Shown here: piece by piece, positions 1-9,127 of the stretch
Numbering within the stretch: the first letter of the stretch is position 1
Layout of the letters: the number at the start of each line of letters is the position of its first letter
NCBI RefSeq assembly: GCF_003386535.1
Contig: NZ_QTTN01000029.1
Coordinates: 21,282 to 85,281, forward strand
Reading direction: 5' to 3'
From: Paenibacillus taihuensis
Lineage (GTDB): Bacteria > Bacillota > Bacilli > Paenibacillales > Paenibacillaceae
Length of the DNA: 64,000 bases
Program-made: the position numbers and the translations under genes
Notes under the pieces: model-generated
What the model saw: only the letters and a program-made list of their open reading frames with translations
Told to the model about the DNA's origin: nothing
The model's database searches: none

Positions 1-134
1 AAGCAGCCGGATTCGTGATCTATCCGGGCAAAATCAGCGCTGCAGATACGTTCCGTATCGGCAACATCGGTGAAGTGTACCGGGAAGACATCGCAAATCT
101 GCTGCAAATTATCGAGGACGAGTGCTTTTGGTAG
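1..134 (+). CDS. phnW: 2-aminoethylphosphonate--pyruvate transaminase, C-terminal end (partial)
   Basis: Only the last 44 codons are inside the window; the reading frame starts at base 3 and stops with TAG at 132-134. The tail contains [20 protein letters not shown], which matches the conserved C-terminus of PhnW-type class V aminotransferases (typically YPGK...DTFRIGNIG). PhnW moves the amino group of 2-aminoethylphosphonate to pyruvate, giving phosphonoacetaldehyde and alanine, the first step of AEP catabolism. The family call is fairly secure from this motif. A fused or closely related transaminase cannot be excluded because the catalytic lysine region lies outside the window. The DeoR gene that follows on the same strand may be its regulator. 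Confidence 0.8.
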   Translation, partial: AAGFVIYPGKISAADTFRIGNIGEVYREDIANLLQIIEDECFW

Positions 135-290
135 CCTGATTTTGCAAGCAGGCAAGTGTCAGAAGAAGGGATTTCCGGATTAAATATCGAAGTTGATGGC
201 ATATTGTCGAAAGTTTCAAAGCTTCAGAGCTGAGAGAGGTAAGGGTAGTAGTCATTCTCAATCACCAAGCAAACAAGGGGGCGGCCGCAA

Positions 291-1076
291 ATGTCGCTGG
301 TTGGAGAAGAGCGCAAACGGGAAATTCTTGAGCTGATCAATGATGCGGGCAAAGTCTATACGACCGATCTGGTGAACCGCCTTGGCGTCTCCTCCGAGAC
401 GATCAGACGTTACTTGGAGGAGCTCGAAGAGGGGAACCGGCTGAAGCGGGTATATGGCGGCGCCGTGAAGATCACGCTCATGAACGAAGAGCCCTCCCTC
501 GTGAAACGGGAAGTGCTCCGTGCAGAGGAGAAACGGCTGATCGGCCGTGCGGCTGCGAGTCTTGTTCAAGATCATGACGTCATCGTCATCGATGACGGTT
601 CGACCTCCCTCCAGATGATTCCGTTCTTGATTTATAAGAAGGGCTTAACGATCATTACGAATTCCATTCAAGGCTTGAACATGCTGATCGATTATCAGAA
701 CAAGGAGATGTTCTCGGGCGATGTATTCTTCGTCGGGGGCAAAATGGACCCGCGCCATCACCGCATCTCCGGCTCGCTTGCGGAGAAGTTCATGGAGAAC
801 TTCTACGTGAACCGCGCCTTCATCACGATCGATGGCATGCTGCCGGAGCAAGGCGTCACGAGCTTCGATGCGGATCGGGCGCTGCTTGCGCGTAAATTTA
901 TGACCAACAGCAAGGAGACAATCGTGCTCACCGACAGCTCCAAGCTCGGAAACAGCAGGCTGTACAAAATCGCAGATTTGAGCGAAGTGGACACGATCAT
1001 CTGTGAACAGCCGTACCCGGCTGAATGGGCAGCAGCGATGGACAAGCATCAGCTGGAATGGATCGTTGCGGAATAG
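291..1076 (+). CDS. DeoR/GlpR-family transcriptional regulator
   Basis: A 261-residue protein with the usual DeoR layout. An N-terminal winged helix-turn-helix lies at about residues 6-57, with the recognition helix around GVSSETIRRYLEELEE and the wing RVYGGAV. It is followed by a sugar-phosphate-isomerase-like effector domain (residues ~75-240) containing VIDDGSTS, ITNSIQGLN and LTDSSKLG. The start at 291 is supported by AAGGGGG about 9 bases upstream. DeoR regulators usually respond to phosphorylated metabolites. Lying 157 bases after a phnW-type gene, it may control phosphonate use, but the effector cannot be read from sequence. The gene ends in a terminator shared with the convergent germination operon. 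Confidence 0.9.
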   Translation: MSLVGEERKREILELINDAGKVYTTDLVNRLGVSSETIRRYLEELEEGNRLKRVYGGAVKITLMNEEPSLVKREVLRAEEKRLIGRAAASLVQDHDVIVIDDGSTSLQMIPFLIYKKGLTIITNSIQGLNMLIDYQNKEMFSGDVFFVGGKMDPRHHRISGSLAEKFMENFYVNRAFITIDGMLPEQGVTSFDADRALLARKFMTNSKETIVLTDSSKLGNSRLYKIADLSEVDTIICEQPYPAEWAAAMDKHQLEWIVAE

Positions 1077-1105
1077 GCTGCCGCAATAGAAGAGCGAATA
1101 CAAAA

Positions 1106-1141
1106 AGCGATCACTGCTGACATGTCAGCCTGATGATCGCT
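1106..1141. terminator. bidirectional terminator between deoR-type gene and gerC
   Basis: The arms AGCGATCA (1106-1113) and TGATCGCT (1134-1141) are perfectly complementary and followed by a T-run. An internal palindrome, GCTGACATGTCAGC, extends the structure. An A-run on the left side makes it usable from both strands, consistent with the convergent genes. Confidence 0.8.
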
Positions 1142-1149
1142 TTTTTTCA

Positions 1150-2259
1150 TCAGTTTAAGAGACCCGTGCTTCGGATGTGGATATGAAAATCGGGTTTGAT
1201 CGTGATGTCCTTGTATTCGTTTTCCCAATTCATCTTCTTCCACAAGCCGGGCTGCTGTACGCTTAGCAGTCTGCCGATCCCCAAGGCGTCGCAGTCTGCC
1301 TGCTGCATCTGCCGGATGACCCCCGCCGCTTGCGCATTAGCGCTCGCGGATAATTTTTTGCCCAGCTGAGCCTTGTCGATGACGCTGCCTAGTTCGCCTG
1401 AATCGCTTACTATGGATCCGAAGAGCTCGACCTTTACGGTGCACTCGATGGCGGACGTGCCCTTATCGATCGTGAGTGACATTTTCCGGATTAATTTACG
1501 GACTTGGAACGAGATGACGCCGTGCTCAGCCGGGAAATTGAGGGTGGCAATCTTTCCAAGCGTTCCTCTCATAAGCAGCAGGATCGTCGATTCTTCGCCT
1601 GACACGGAGACGCCGGAATAGCGACTGCCTTGCATAAGCGCGATTCCGTCGATTGCGAGCGAGGAATTGGTTGCTTTTCGAATCAAAGGCAGAACCAGAT
1701 CGCTTCCAGGATCATAAACGCCGCTCCATACGGAATAGAGTGTCGGATCCATGACCAATGTTCCGCGGTGCGCACCCTCGAGAATTTGTTTGATGCCGAA
1801 TGCGATAGGGTTGTTTTCGATTCTCTTGAAGCCTAATATCTCGGACGCTTTTCCTTTGCTGATGAGAAGATGCGCTTCCAGGAATCCTTTAGGGCTGCGA
1901 AAAATAGGCTCGAGCGGAGCGAGGATGCCTTTCTTCGCCAGTTCTTCCCCGATAATGATAATGTGGGTTTTGCTGATCTCGACGGTACCGGGCAGCATGT
2001 TGTCGATTTTCGAAGCAACGATAGTGGATGAAGCGCCTGCTGCCTTCTTGAACTCATCTTTCACATCAAATTGCCCGCCGCCTTTGCTCTCCAATACAAT
2101 AGTTCGAACCGAACCTTCCAGTTGACTGTCTTTGCCGGCATCGAAGCTAATTCCGTTGACGATCTTCTTGTTCGTTAGCAGTTGACTGTCCCAACAGGCG
2201 CTTAGCGTGAGGCCGATGAGCAACCCGTTCATAACTGTCGCAATTTTTCGCAGGATCAT
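1150..2259 (-). CDS. gerC: Ger(x)C-family spore germination lipoprotein
   Basis: A 369-residue protein. The N-terminal signal with the lipobox LSAC (cysteine at about residue 22) predicts a lipoprotein anchored on the outer face of the spore inner membrane. The sequence after it (CWDSQLLTNKKIVNGISFD) is the classic start of the GerAC family. It is the third subunit of a GerA-type germinant receptor, which senses small nutrients and triggers germination. Its start codon overlaps the stop of the GerAB gene by 4 bases (ATGA), so the subunits are translationally coupled. Length and order (A, B, C) are normal. The germinant specificity cannot be deduced. Confidence 0.92.
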   Translation of the reverse strand: MILRKIATVMNGLLIGLTLSACWDSQLLTNKKIVNGISFDAGKDSQLEGSVRTIVLESKGGGQFDVKDEFKKAAGASSTIVASKIDNMLPGTVEISKTHIIIIGEELAKKGILAPLEPIFRSPKGFLEAHLLISKGKASEILGFKRIENNPIAFGIKQILEGAHRGTLVMDPTLYSVWSGVYDPGSDLVLPLIRKATNSSLAIDGIALMQGSRYSGVSVSGEESTILLLMRGTLGKIATLNFPAEHGVISFQVRKLIRKMSLTIDKGTSAIECTVKVELFGSIVSDSGELGSVIDKAQLGKKLSASANAQAAGVIRQMQQADCDALGIGRLLSVQQPGLWKKMNWENEYKDITIKPDFHIHIRSTGLLN

Positions 2260-3365
2260 GTGGCTTCAACCTTTTTATTCGGCTTCACGAGAAACGAAGT
2301 CAGCAATAACAGCAGCGGTACCGCCGCGATCATAATCAAATAGCTGTATTCCAGCCATTTGCTGAACACGTCCAAGTTTTCTTGCGCGGATAGAATCCAA
2401 CCGCACGCAAATACGGTTATCGCGCTGAATACGACGAGTTTACGGTAAGATGGCTGTTTCACGGTTAAGCTTTTGCCGGCAATAGCCAGATAACAAACGA
2501 GCGTGGCCGTCATCGGGATGATCCAAATTGTCAAGAAGATCAGATCAATCCGGTCGAAGAGTTGGTAGGACAACCCTTTCAGAATATACAGCACCGGTTC
2601 ATTGACTTGAGTAAGCGCTCCCGGACTCAGTCCGATTTGGCAAATAAAGACGAAATAGGTATAGAAGATCGTCACGAACACATTGCTAAGCGACATTACC
2701 CCAATGCCGCCTGAACGTTCTCCTTGTACTTGTGCGACGAAATAGAGGCTCACTTCAAATCCGAGCATGGAGAAGAAGGTTCGTTCGCTGCCTTCCAGAA
2801 TCGGACTTATGCCGGACTGTCCGAGTGGCAATACATAGGCCAGATGCGTCTCATGCGAGAAAGTTAGAAAGCTGATCAGAACGAGCACGATAAACAGCAT
2901 GGAGGCGAGAACGAAAAATCTGGCGATGACGCGCAAATTATCACAGGCCAAATAGAGACTCGTCCCGATAATGAGAAGGAAGAGCATCCAGCCCGGAGTG
3001 AGCGCCAGCATCCACGTACGAATAAGCTGCACGTACAAGGTGCTCGCATAGGCCGCGATAAGAATGAAGAAGACGTAATAAATCAGGTTCAGCGCTTTTC
3101 CTGCGTAACGACCGAGCAGGCTGACGATAATTTGGCTCAGGTTGGCGCCTTGGAATTTCTTAAGCAGCCGCCAATAAATGAGCAGCAAGAGCTGGATGAC
3201 AGCTCCTGCGAGCAGAACCGAGAGCCAGGAGTCGCCCTTCGCAGAATGTTGGATATCGGATGGCAAGGACAAAAGGCCGATGCCGATCTGGGTTTTGACG
3301 ATGAGGAAGAATAGCTGCGTTTTCGTAATCGATGCGTTCGCCGTCGCATTCAAGGGCGCTTCCAC
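2256..3365 (-). CDS. gerB: GerAB/ArcD/ProY-family germination permease
   Basis: A 369-residue polytopic membrane protein with about ten hydrophobic segments, starting near ITKTQLFFLIVKTQIGIGLL, typical of the GerAB (spore permease) family within the APC superfamily. In characterised receptors this subunit holds the nutrient binding pocket and contributes to the ion channel. It overlaps gerA by 16 bases upstream and gerC by 4 bases downstream, consistent with one cotranscribed receptor operon. No disrupted segment is seen, so the receptor is probably functional. Confidence 0.92.
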   Translation of the reverse strand: MEAPLNATANASITKTQLFFLIVKTQIGIGLLSLPSDIQHSAKGDSWLSVLLAGAVIQLLLLIYWRLLKKFQGANLSQIIVSLLGRYAGKALNLIYYVFFILIAAYASTLYVQLIRTWMLALTPGWMLFLLIIGTSLYLACDNLRVIARFFVLASMLFIVLVLISFLTFSHETHLAYVLPLGQSGISPILEGSERTFFSMLGFEVSLYFVAQVQGERSGGIGVMSLSNVFVTIFYTYFVFICQIGLSPGALTQVNEPVLYILKGLSYQLFDRIDLIFLTIWIIPMTATLVCYLAIAGKSLTVKQPSYRKLVVFSAITVFACGWILSAQENLDVFSKWLEYSYLIMIAAVPLLLLLTSFLVKPNKKVEAT

Positions 3366-4882
3366 CTTCCGAACAAAGTCTGCTTAACCAGCCCGTAACT
3401 CGGGCTTTGCGATGATTTATTGGTCATCCATAGCGGCAGCCTCAGGAATACGTCCTTGAAGTTCTCTTTTCCATGGAATGGACCAAAAGGGGCAAAATAC
3501 GGGATCCCCAGCGTCTCAAGCTTGCACAAGTGAATAAAGATCAGCATGAGTATGATGGCGATGCCGAAGAATCCGAAGCAGGCTGCGGCAAGCATCATCG
3601 GAAACCCGAGTATCCTTAGGCTTGTGCCGAACTCGTTGATTGGCGTCACGAAGGAGGCGATCGCAGTGAGACCGATGACGACGATCATCGTGTGGGATAC
3701 CAACTTGGCTTCGACGACCGCTGTGCCGATGACCAAGCCGCCAACGATGCCGATCGTCTGTGCGATCGGTGCAGGAAGCCGAATTGCCGCTTCCTTCAGC
3801 AGCTCCAATATGGTCTGCATCACGAACGCTTCTAGTATCGGCGGCAGCGGAACGTAGGTCAGCGATACTTTGACCGAATATAAGATACCGATCGGCAGCA
3901 CCTCGGAATGGTAAGAGACGGTCGCGATATAGATGGCAGGCAAGCATATCGCCAAGATAAAGCTGATCAGCCGGATGACACGGAAGAAGGAACCTGTAAT
4001 CCAGCGGCTGTTGTAATCGTCCGGCGACTGGTAGAACGAGAAGAACGTGATGGGCAAGATAAGCACGCTGGGAGTGCCATCCACCATGAGAGCGATTTTA
4101 CCCTCGAGCAAATACGATGCCGCGCGGTCCGGCCTTTCCGTCTTAAGCGTCTGCGGAAACGGGGAGAGCGGATGCTCCTCCAGCATCTCGTCGAGGTTGC
4201 CGACGGAATTCAGATATTCTAGATCAATAGCGTTCAGTCGCTTCTCGCACTCTGCGACGAGCTTCGGATCAGCAATGTGCGCCATAAAGACCATCGCAAC
4301 CCTCGTATTCGTCAAACTGCCGAGCCTAAAGTACTTCACGGTTAAATCGGGGTTTTTCAGGCGGTTGCGAAGCAGATAGAGATTCGTATTAATGCCCTCG
4401 ATAAACCCGTCATGAGAACCTTTAACGACTTGCTCGTCCTTGGGCTCTTGGATCGACCTTCCATGAACTTGAGCTGCCGGCAGCAGCATGGCTGCAGCTT
4501 CATGCTCCTTGATGATGAGACAATAGCCATCAAGCAGGTATTGCCCAATGTGCACCAAATTGCTCGACTGCTTCGCTTCTGCTGAGTGCAGTACCTGGCC
4601 CAGATGTCCTTCATTTGCCGTTACGAGCGGCTCAATGACATTGGTTTGAATCGTTTCCAGCATCGCAAGCGCTTCGATGTGCATGACGGCATAAAGATGC
4701 CCATGCAAGGACAGCTTCTGAACCTTGAGATCCTCTGTATGCGACATGTACTGCTGGATTTGGACAATTTGCTGTTCGAGATCGGTAGGCTTCAGCTGCA
4801 CAGCGGGAATTGCAGCTTGCTTTGGCATATGGCTTTTCCTCTTGACGTTGAACATGCGCGATTCACCACCGATAGCAATCAT
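3350..4882 (-). CDS. gerA: GerA-family spore germination protein
   Basis: Up to 510 residues. An N-terminal soluble domain (residues ~1-290) contains the family landmarks DGFIEGINTNLYLLRNRLKN and RVAMVFM. A membrane domain with about five helices (residues ~295-470) contains YVPLPPILEAFVMQTILELL. This is the A subunit of a GerA-type germinant receptor in the spore inner membrane. Two starts are possible: ATG at 4882 has a purine-rich stretch only a base or two away, whereas ATG at 4855 (MFNVKRKS) is preceded by GGTGGTGA at good spacing and is the likelier start. It is the first gene of the gerA-gerB-gerC operon. A forespore sigma-G promoter would be expected upstream, but I could not identify one convincingly. 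Confidence 0.92.
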   Translation of the reverse strand: MIAIGGESRMFNVKRKSHMPKQAAIPAVQLKPTDLEQQIVQIQQYMSHTEDLKVQKLSLHGHLYAVMHIEALAMLETIQTNVIEPLVTANEGHLGQVLHSAEAKQSSNLVHIGQYLLDGYCLIIKEHEAAAMLLPAAQVHGRSIQEPKDEQVVKGSHDGFIEGINTNLYLLRNRLKNPDLTVKYFRLGSLTNTRVAMVFMAHIADPKLVAECEKRLNAIDLEYLNSVGNLDEMLEEHPLSPFPQTLKTERPDRAASYLLEGKIALMVDGTPSVLILPITFFSFYQSPDDYNSRWITGSFFRVIRLISFILAICLPAIYIATVSYHSEVLPIGILYSVKVSLTYVPLPPILEAFVMQTILELLKEAAIRLPAPIAQTIGIVGGLVIGTAVVEAKLVSHTMIVVIGLTAIASFVTPINEFGTSLRILGFPMMLAAACFGFFGIAIILMLIFIHLCKLETLGIPYFAPFGPFHGKENFKDVFLRLPLWMTNKSSQSPSYGLVKQTLFGRWKRP

Positions 4883-4928
4883 TTCCTCTATTGTTACCGG
4901 GCGGGGCTGGAATTATGAACCGCATATG

Positions 4929-4980
4929 GAAAAAAGGAGCCGCTCGCCATGCCGGCAGATTGCCGGCGGGAGTGCTCCTT
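4929..4980 (-). terminator. terminator after the GH116 gene
   Basis: Read on the minus strand, AAGGAGC pairs with GCTCCTT around an inner GCCGGC/GCCGGC stem and ends in a run of six T (plus-strand A-run at 4930-4935). It separates the GH116 transcript from the gerA operon on the same strand. Confidence 0.75.
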
Positions 4981-4986
4981 CTTGAA

Positions 4987-7662
4987 TTAGAACGAAATAT
5001 GAAGGGATTGCTCAGCTTCAATCGTGACGGGCTGTACTAGCAGAACCGTGTTACTATCACGGGCTATCCTGAACTCGGTTGTGATGCCATTCCATTGCAC
5101 CTGTTTGACAACAGCGGCTTGCTGGGCTGGAAGCTTGAACCGTGTGAGCGGCAGTTTGCCGCCGAGTACATGCAGGCGCGCTCCTTCGGCATCCGCTTCA
5201 TAAGTACCCCATGCCTTGTCGAGCGACCAGAAAGTGCGGAATAGCTCGCTGCCTTCGGAGCCTTCAACGCTTTCGGAGCTTTCGACGGGTCCGACGTTAT
5301 GATGCGAATGTTGTGGATGAAAACCAATCATGCCTTGAACCATATCATATTCGAAACCGCTGAACGCTTGGAGCAGCGAGTAGCTTGCCATCGACCGGGC
5401 GTAATTGCTGCCGCATTCAATTTCGTTCCACGGATTGCGTTTCTCTCCGTCATAGCGGTCGCGAATGGCCTCTACGATGCGAAGTCCTTCCTCTAAGAAG
5501 CCCTCCTGAATCATGTGCGATGCCGCCTGATACTCGAAGCCTGTCATCGTCTCGGAGTTGTAGGTGAGCGGAATGGCCGGCTTGCTTGCGCCTTCAGGCC
5601 ATGTGCAGATGACGAGCCCGCCTTCATCGTTAAGCGAGTACAATCTCCACGTATTCGATTCCTGCCGCATGCTTGCTTTGAAGTTGTGGCGATACAAGGA
5701 TTGCAGCGCCTTGCGTGTCTGCGTTTGATCGAAAATCTCGCCGAGTCCGCACAGATTCGCATGCCACTGCGCAACGACCTGATCGATCACGCAGCCTTCG
5801 CCGATCTGGTATTTCATCTCGCCAAGCTCGGCATTCCAATAGTAGCAGACGGTCTCCTCGTCGAATTGCTCAAGTACCGACCGATCCTTAATATCGAACC
5901 GCTGGATGTAGTACTCGCCGTTGAACAGATGCGTATCGGCCCACTGTTTGCCGGACTCGAAGATACGGAGCCATTCTGCGGCGGTTTCCTGTTCATCCAG
6001 GTAAGCAGCCATCTCGGCGCCGGCTTTCAATGCGGCTAAGTAAAAGCCGGTCATCCAGGAATTCGGCCCGTACAGCTCTACGTCCAAGGTATGATGCTGC
6101 CTGCCTTCGAGGACGCCTCTCTTCATCGGATCCCAACGATCCTCATTCGTATCCGCCCAAGCATAGGTGATCGATTGCTTCACAGCCGGCCAAATGGAGC
6201 GGAGCCAGTCGGAGTCGCCGGATATTTTCCAATCGCGGTATGCTTTGATGACGCCGCCGAATTGACCGTCTGCGCAAGCGCGATAGTTGCTTCGCTCGCG
6301 GCCAACAGGGAGCATAAGACGGAAGGACATCCGACCGTCTTCGCGTTTGTTATGCGTGAAATCGAGCTCCCGCATGCTCCGCTCGAGACGCGGGAACAGG
6401 AATGGCAATGCGTATGCGTAGTTCCACACATGCGTGCAGGAGCCTTCGCAGCAGCCGGTATCGGCGATGGTTCCCTCGAAGCCGTAGAAGGAACCGTCGG
6501 TCAGACGAAGACTGGTTGCCGTCTTCAGGACGGACATGTTCGCAGACACGGCATCCAGTACGACAGGCGGCAGTGTCGAGGCGAACAGCGCTTCTTTGAA
6601 CTTGAGCGTATCGGCGTAGAGTCGATCCCAGTTGTTGAAGGCGAACGTCGCGCTTTCGCGTGAATCCTGGAAGAGTAAGGCGTAGTAGTTCTTCCAGCTG
6701 TTCGCCCCGGTCTGAGCAGGGTTCCAATAGTTGACCACGTTCGGGAAGCTCCAGCTGATGAGGAAGCGGACCTTCTTCTTCTCGCCAGCTGCAAGCGATA
6801 GGTGAGCGGTTAGTGATGCGGTATCTTCGTGACGGTCCGGCCTCGGTGCATCGGCCGGGTACTCCCTGTTCTTCAGTGGACCAGGCTGGGTGAAATCATG
6901 CCAGAACATCTCGAGGTTGTCGCACCAGCCGCCGCGGTACCAGAACTGCTGATAGCTGCAATCCGCGGCGTTCGTCGCGATTGTAATATCTCCATAGTCG
7001 GCGTGATCGGGCGTATATTGCTGCGAGCTCAGCATGAGCGTATGCAGGCCTTGACTTGGATTACCGCTCCTTGGGTTGCCGCTTTCATTCGGCACTTCCC
7101 GATATTCGTGCGTTACTTGCCGAGTTGCCTTCGGATTGCCTGCCGATAGACAGATCGTGTAGGTGATCGGCGCGCTGTCCGTGTTCTCGATTTCCCATTC
7201 GAAGAATGCCGCAGGGATGCTGGAGTCATCCTCTTGCAGCGGAATGAACGGATTGAACGCGGTAAGCTGGACGTGTCCGGGGAAAGCCTGATCCGCGAAT
7301 GTCATCTGCGCAAGCGGGAACTCGCCGCGGAATTCGGTCTTCTGGAAATGCGGCATGCCCGCCATCGTCTGGCTCTGCGGTCCGAATCCATATCCAGTGT
7401 GCAAAGCGCCGCCGCGAATCGGCTCGCCGACGTAAGGCCCTTGCATGTCGCCGTTCAGCACGCGCGCATCGAGTACGCGGCCATCACGCTCTGCTTTGAT
7501 TGCAAAGTGGCTAAAACCGTTATAGCTCTTCTTGTTCGGACGGTTGAAGATCTCCCACTCGATGAGCCTGCCATTGCCTGCGAGCCCGATGCTTCCGCTG
7601 CCGATGCCGCCGAGCGGGAAGCTGATTTCTCTTGATTTTGCCCCTGTATATACGTGATTCAC
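4987..7662 (-). CDS. GH116-family glycoside hydrolase (DUF608 type)
   Basis: An 891-residue protein with the two-domain GH116 layout: an N-terminal beta-sandwich starting ISFPLGGIGSGSIGLAGNGR and a C-terminal (alpha/alpha)6 barrel. Aligning by eye with GBA2/TxGH116 motifs, Glu406 (CCEGSCTHVWNY) is the likely nucleophile and Asp527 (HHTLD) the likely acid/base. GH116 enzymes retain configuration and act on beta-glucosides, beta-xylosides or glucosylceramides; the exact substrate is unknown. There is no signal peptide, so it is probably cytoplasmic. The start is GTG at 7662 with GAGGT about 8 bases upstream. It is divergent from an AraC regulator, the likely activator. Confidence 0.88.
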   Translation of the reverse strand: MNHVYTGAKSREISFPLGGIGSGSIGLAGNGRLIEWEIFNRPNKKSYNGFSHFAIKAERDGRVLDARVLNGDMQGPYVGEPIRGGALHTGYGFGPQSQTMAGMPHFQKTEFRGEFPLAQMTFADQAFPGHVQLTAFNPFIPLQEDDSSIPAAFFEWEIENTDSAPITYTICLSAGNPKATRQVTHEYREVPNESGNPRSGNPSQGLHTLMLSSQQYTPDHADYGDITIATNAADCSYQQFWYRGGWCDNLEMFWHDFTQPGPLKNREYPADAPRPDRHEDTASLTAHLSLAAGEKKKVRFLISWSFPNVVNYWNPAQTGANSWKNYYALLFQDSRESATFAFNNWDRLYADTLKFKEALFASTLPPVVLDAVSANMSVLKTATSLRLTDGSFYGFEGTIADTGCCEGSCTHVWNYAYALPFLFPRLERSMRELDFTHNKREDGRMSFRLMLPVGRERSNYRACADGQFGGVIKAYRDWKISGDSDWLRSIWPAVKQSITYAWADTNEDRWDPMKRGVLEGRQHHTLDVELYGPNSWMTGFYLAALKAGAEMAAYLDEQETAAEWLRIFESGKQWADTHLFNGEYYIQRFDIKDRSVLEQFDEETVCYYWNAELGEMKYQIGEGCVIDQVVAQWHANLCGLGEIFDQTQTRKALQSLYRHNFKASMRQESNTWRLYSLNDEGGLVICTWPEGASKPAIPLTYNSETMTGFEYQAASHMIQEGFLEEGLRIVEAIRDRYDGEKRNPWNEIECGSNYARSMASYSLLQAFSGFEYDMVQGMIGFHPQHSHHNVGPVESSESVEGSEGSELFRTFWSLDKAWGTYEADAEGARLHVLGGKLPLTRFKLPAQQAAVVKQVQWNGITTEFRIARDSNTVLLVQPVTIEAEQSLHISF

Positions 7663-7803
7663 TAGTCCAACCTCGCTTCATATCGTGGTATACTGATTCA
7701 GATGATGTCTTGATCATAATCGATTCGGACATGGATTCCTTTGTATAGAAGCTGTTTTTTCTATGTACAAAACAACTGGAATTATAACGAGGTGACTGCC
7801 CTG

Positions 7804-8709
7804 ATGAAGCTTACGGATCATGTCATCGCCCCATATATCCGCAATGCGGGCTATGCGATTCGGCAGCCGTTTCTGCTAGGCGAGAGAAGCCTGCTCGACT
7901 ATATTATCTTCTACGTGCAGGAAGGGACGTTCGAAATTCAGATCGGCAGCCAGCTGCATACCGTCAGGGAGGGTGAGCTCTGCCTGCTGCAACCAGGCGA
8001 CGTTCATACGATCCGCGGGATTACGAATACGATTAATCCGTATGTCCATCTGGATTTCTTCTATAATCCGCAGCGGGAAAGCAGTTTCGTCACACGACCG
8101 GGACAAGTTGATCTATCGGCTTATCCGGACTATATGCAGCCGAGGCTGCATGCGAGCGATGTATGCCGCATACCGTTCAAGCTCGAGACGGAGCATCATC
8201 ATACGCTGCGAGATCTAACGCTGAAGATGATCGATAGCTGGGAGCTGCAAACCTATCTCGGAATGATGGAAGCTAATCAGCTCGCGCACGAATGGATCAC
8301 GATCGTGTTCAAGACGTTCATGAATCAGGAGCGGGGCTTGCGGTCTCCGCGTCCGTTCTTGAATTGGATCACATCGTACTTCGCCTTCCATATCGCGGAC
8401 CCTATTACGGTGGAGGATATGGCGAGAAGGGCGGGGCTGTCGGTGTCGCGTTTTAACGTGCTGTTCAAGCAGTATTTCGACATGACGCCTTATCAGTACT
8501 TAATGAAGCTGCGCATCGAGCATGCCGAGGGATTGCTGCGGGAAGGGATGTCGATGCAGAAGGTAAGCGAGTATTGCGGGTTCACGGATGTGCATCATCT
8601 GTCCAAGACGTTTAAGAAGCTGACCGGCGTGAATCCTGGGTATTATAAGAGGCATCTGGAAGCTGGCGGTGGAAGCGGGCATAAGAACAAGAACATAACG
8701 GAGGGTTAA
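7804..8709 (+). CDS. AraC-family transcriptional regulator
   Basis: About 301 residues: an N-terminal cupin-like sensor (GTFEIQIGSQLHTVREGELC, LLQPGDVHTI) and a C-terminal double helix-turn-helix (DPITVEDMARRAGLSVSRFN; YLMKLRIEHAEGLL; VSEYCGFTDVHHLSKTFKK). ATG at 7804 is chosen because GAGGTGA lies 8 bases upstream; an in-frame TTG at 7741 would add 21 residues but has no ribosome site. This is the usual sugar-responsive activator layout. Its divergent position next to the GH116 gene with a shared ~140-base intergenic region suggests that it controls that gene. The effector is unknown. Confidence 0.9.
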   Translation: MKLTDHVIAPYIRNAGYAIRQPFLLGERSLLDYIIFYVQEGTFEIQIGSQLHTVREGELCLLQPGDVHTIRGITNTINPYVHLDFFYNPQRESSFVTRPGQVDLSAYPDYMQPRLHASDVCRIPFKLETEHHHTLRDLTLKMIDSWELQTYLGMMEANQLAHEWITIVFKTFMNQERGLRSPRPFLNWITSYFAFHIADPITVEDMARRAGLSVSRFNVLFKQYFDMTPYQYLMKLRIEHAEGLLREGMSMQKVSEYCGFTDVHHLSKTFKKLTGVNPGYYKRHLEAGGGSGHKNKNITEG

Positions 8710-8715
8710 TAGAAC

Positions 8716-9030
8716 ATGAGCAAGCGTTATCGGATTACAAAAGAATATCGAGAGCATGAGAGCGATCGTCAGCCGATTACATTAGAGATGTGCTTGGCCT
8801 ATTTTGAAACGCAGCCGGATTTCACCTTTGCTTCGGAGCTGAAGGTATCTGGGGCAGACGGTACGACAATGACGATTCCAGGGGACTTCTTCATGTGGAG
8901 ACATGAGAATGCGCAAATTCCGTTCCGTCACTACGGGGGCGACATCTACGTTTCGGGGAGCAATGATGCGGTCATTCCGCGGATGATGGAAGTTGCGAGC
9001 GATCTAATGGCAGATATTGAAGAGGGCTAA
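8716..9030 (+). CDS. hypothetical protein, 104 residues
   Basis: I do not recognise the family. The protein is soluble and mixed in charge, with no signal peptide or membrane segment. Conserved-looking stretches are YFETQPDFTFASELKVSG and GDFFMWRHENAQIPFRHYGG. The start has a clear ribosome site (GGAGGG) and the gene follows the AraC gene by six bases, so the two are probably cotranscribed. A strong terminator follows at 9046-9081. It may be a small conserved Paenibacillaceae protein; no function is proposed. Confidence 0.7.
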   Translation: MSKRYRITKEYREHESDRQPITLEMCLAYFETQPDFTFASELKVSGADGTTMTIPGDFFMWRHENAQIPFRHYGGDIYVSGSNDAVIPRMMEVASDLMADIEEG

Positions 9031-9045
9031 TTGGTTGGTTTGGAA

Positions 9046-9081
9046 GGCTGGCGGGGGCAGTTAGAATCCGTCAGCCTTTTT
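9046..9081 (+). terminator. rho-independent terminator
   Basis: GGCTGGCGG (9046-9054) pairs with CCGTCAGCC (9068-9076) with one mismatch and is followed by TTTTT. It ends the AraC/hypothetical transcript. Confidence 0.75.
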
Positions 9082-9127
9082 CCATTATTGACGGGAGGAA
9101 AAAGCTTCTGAGTGGGGAACTAGATAG

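Noticed and set aside
645..1103. Minus-strand 152-codon open frame under the DeoR gene
   Set aside because: It lies opposite a clear DeoR protein and its translation has no recognisable domain; it is a shadow of the GC-biased codons.
4883..4925. Sigma-G-like boxes upstream of gerA
   Set aside because: TTCATA and CAATA-like boxes exist on the minus strand, but spacing and match are too poor to report as a promoter.
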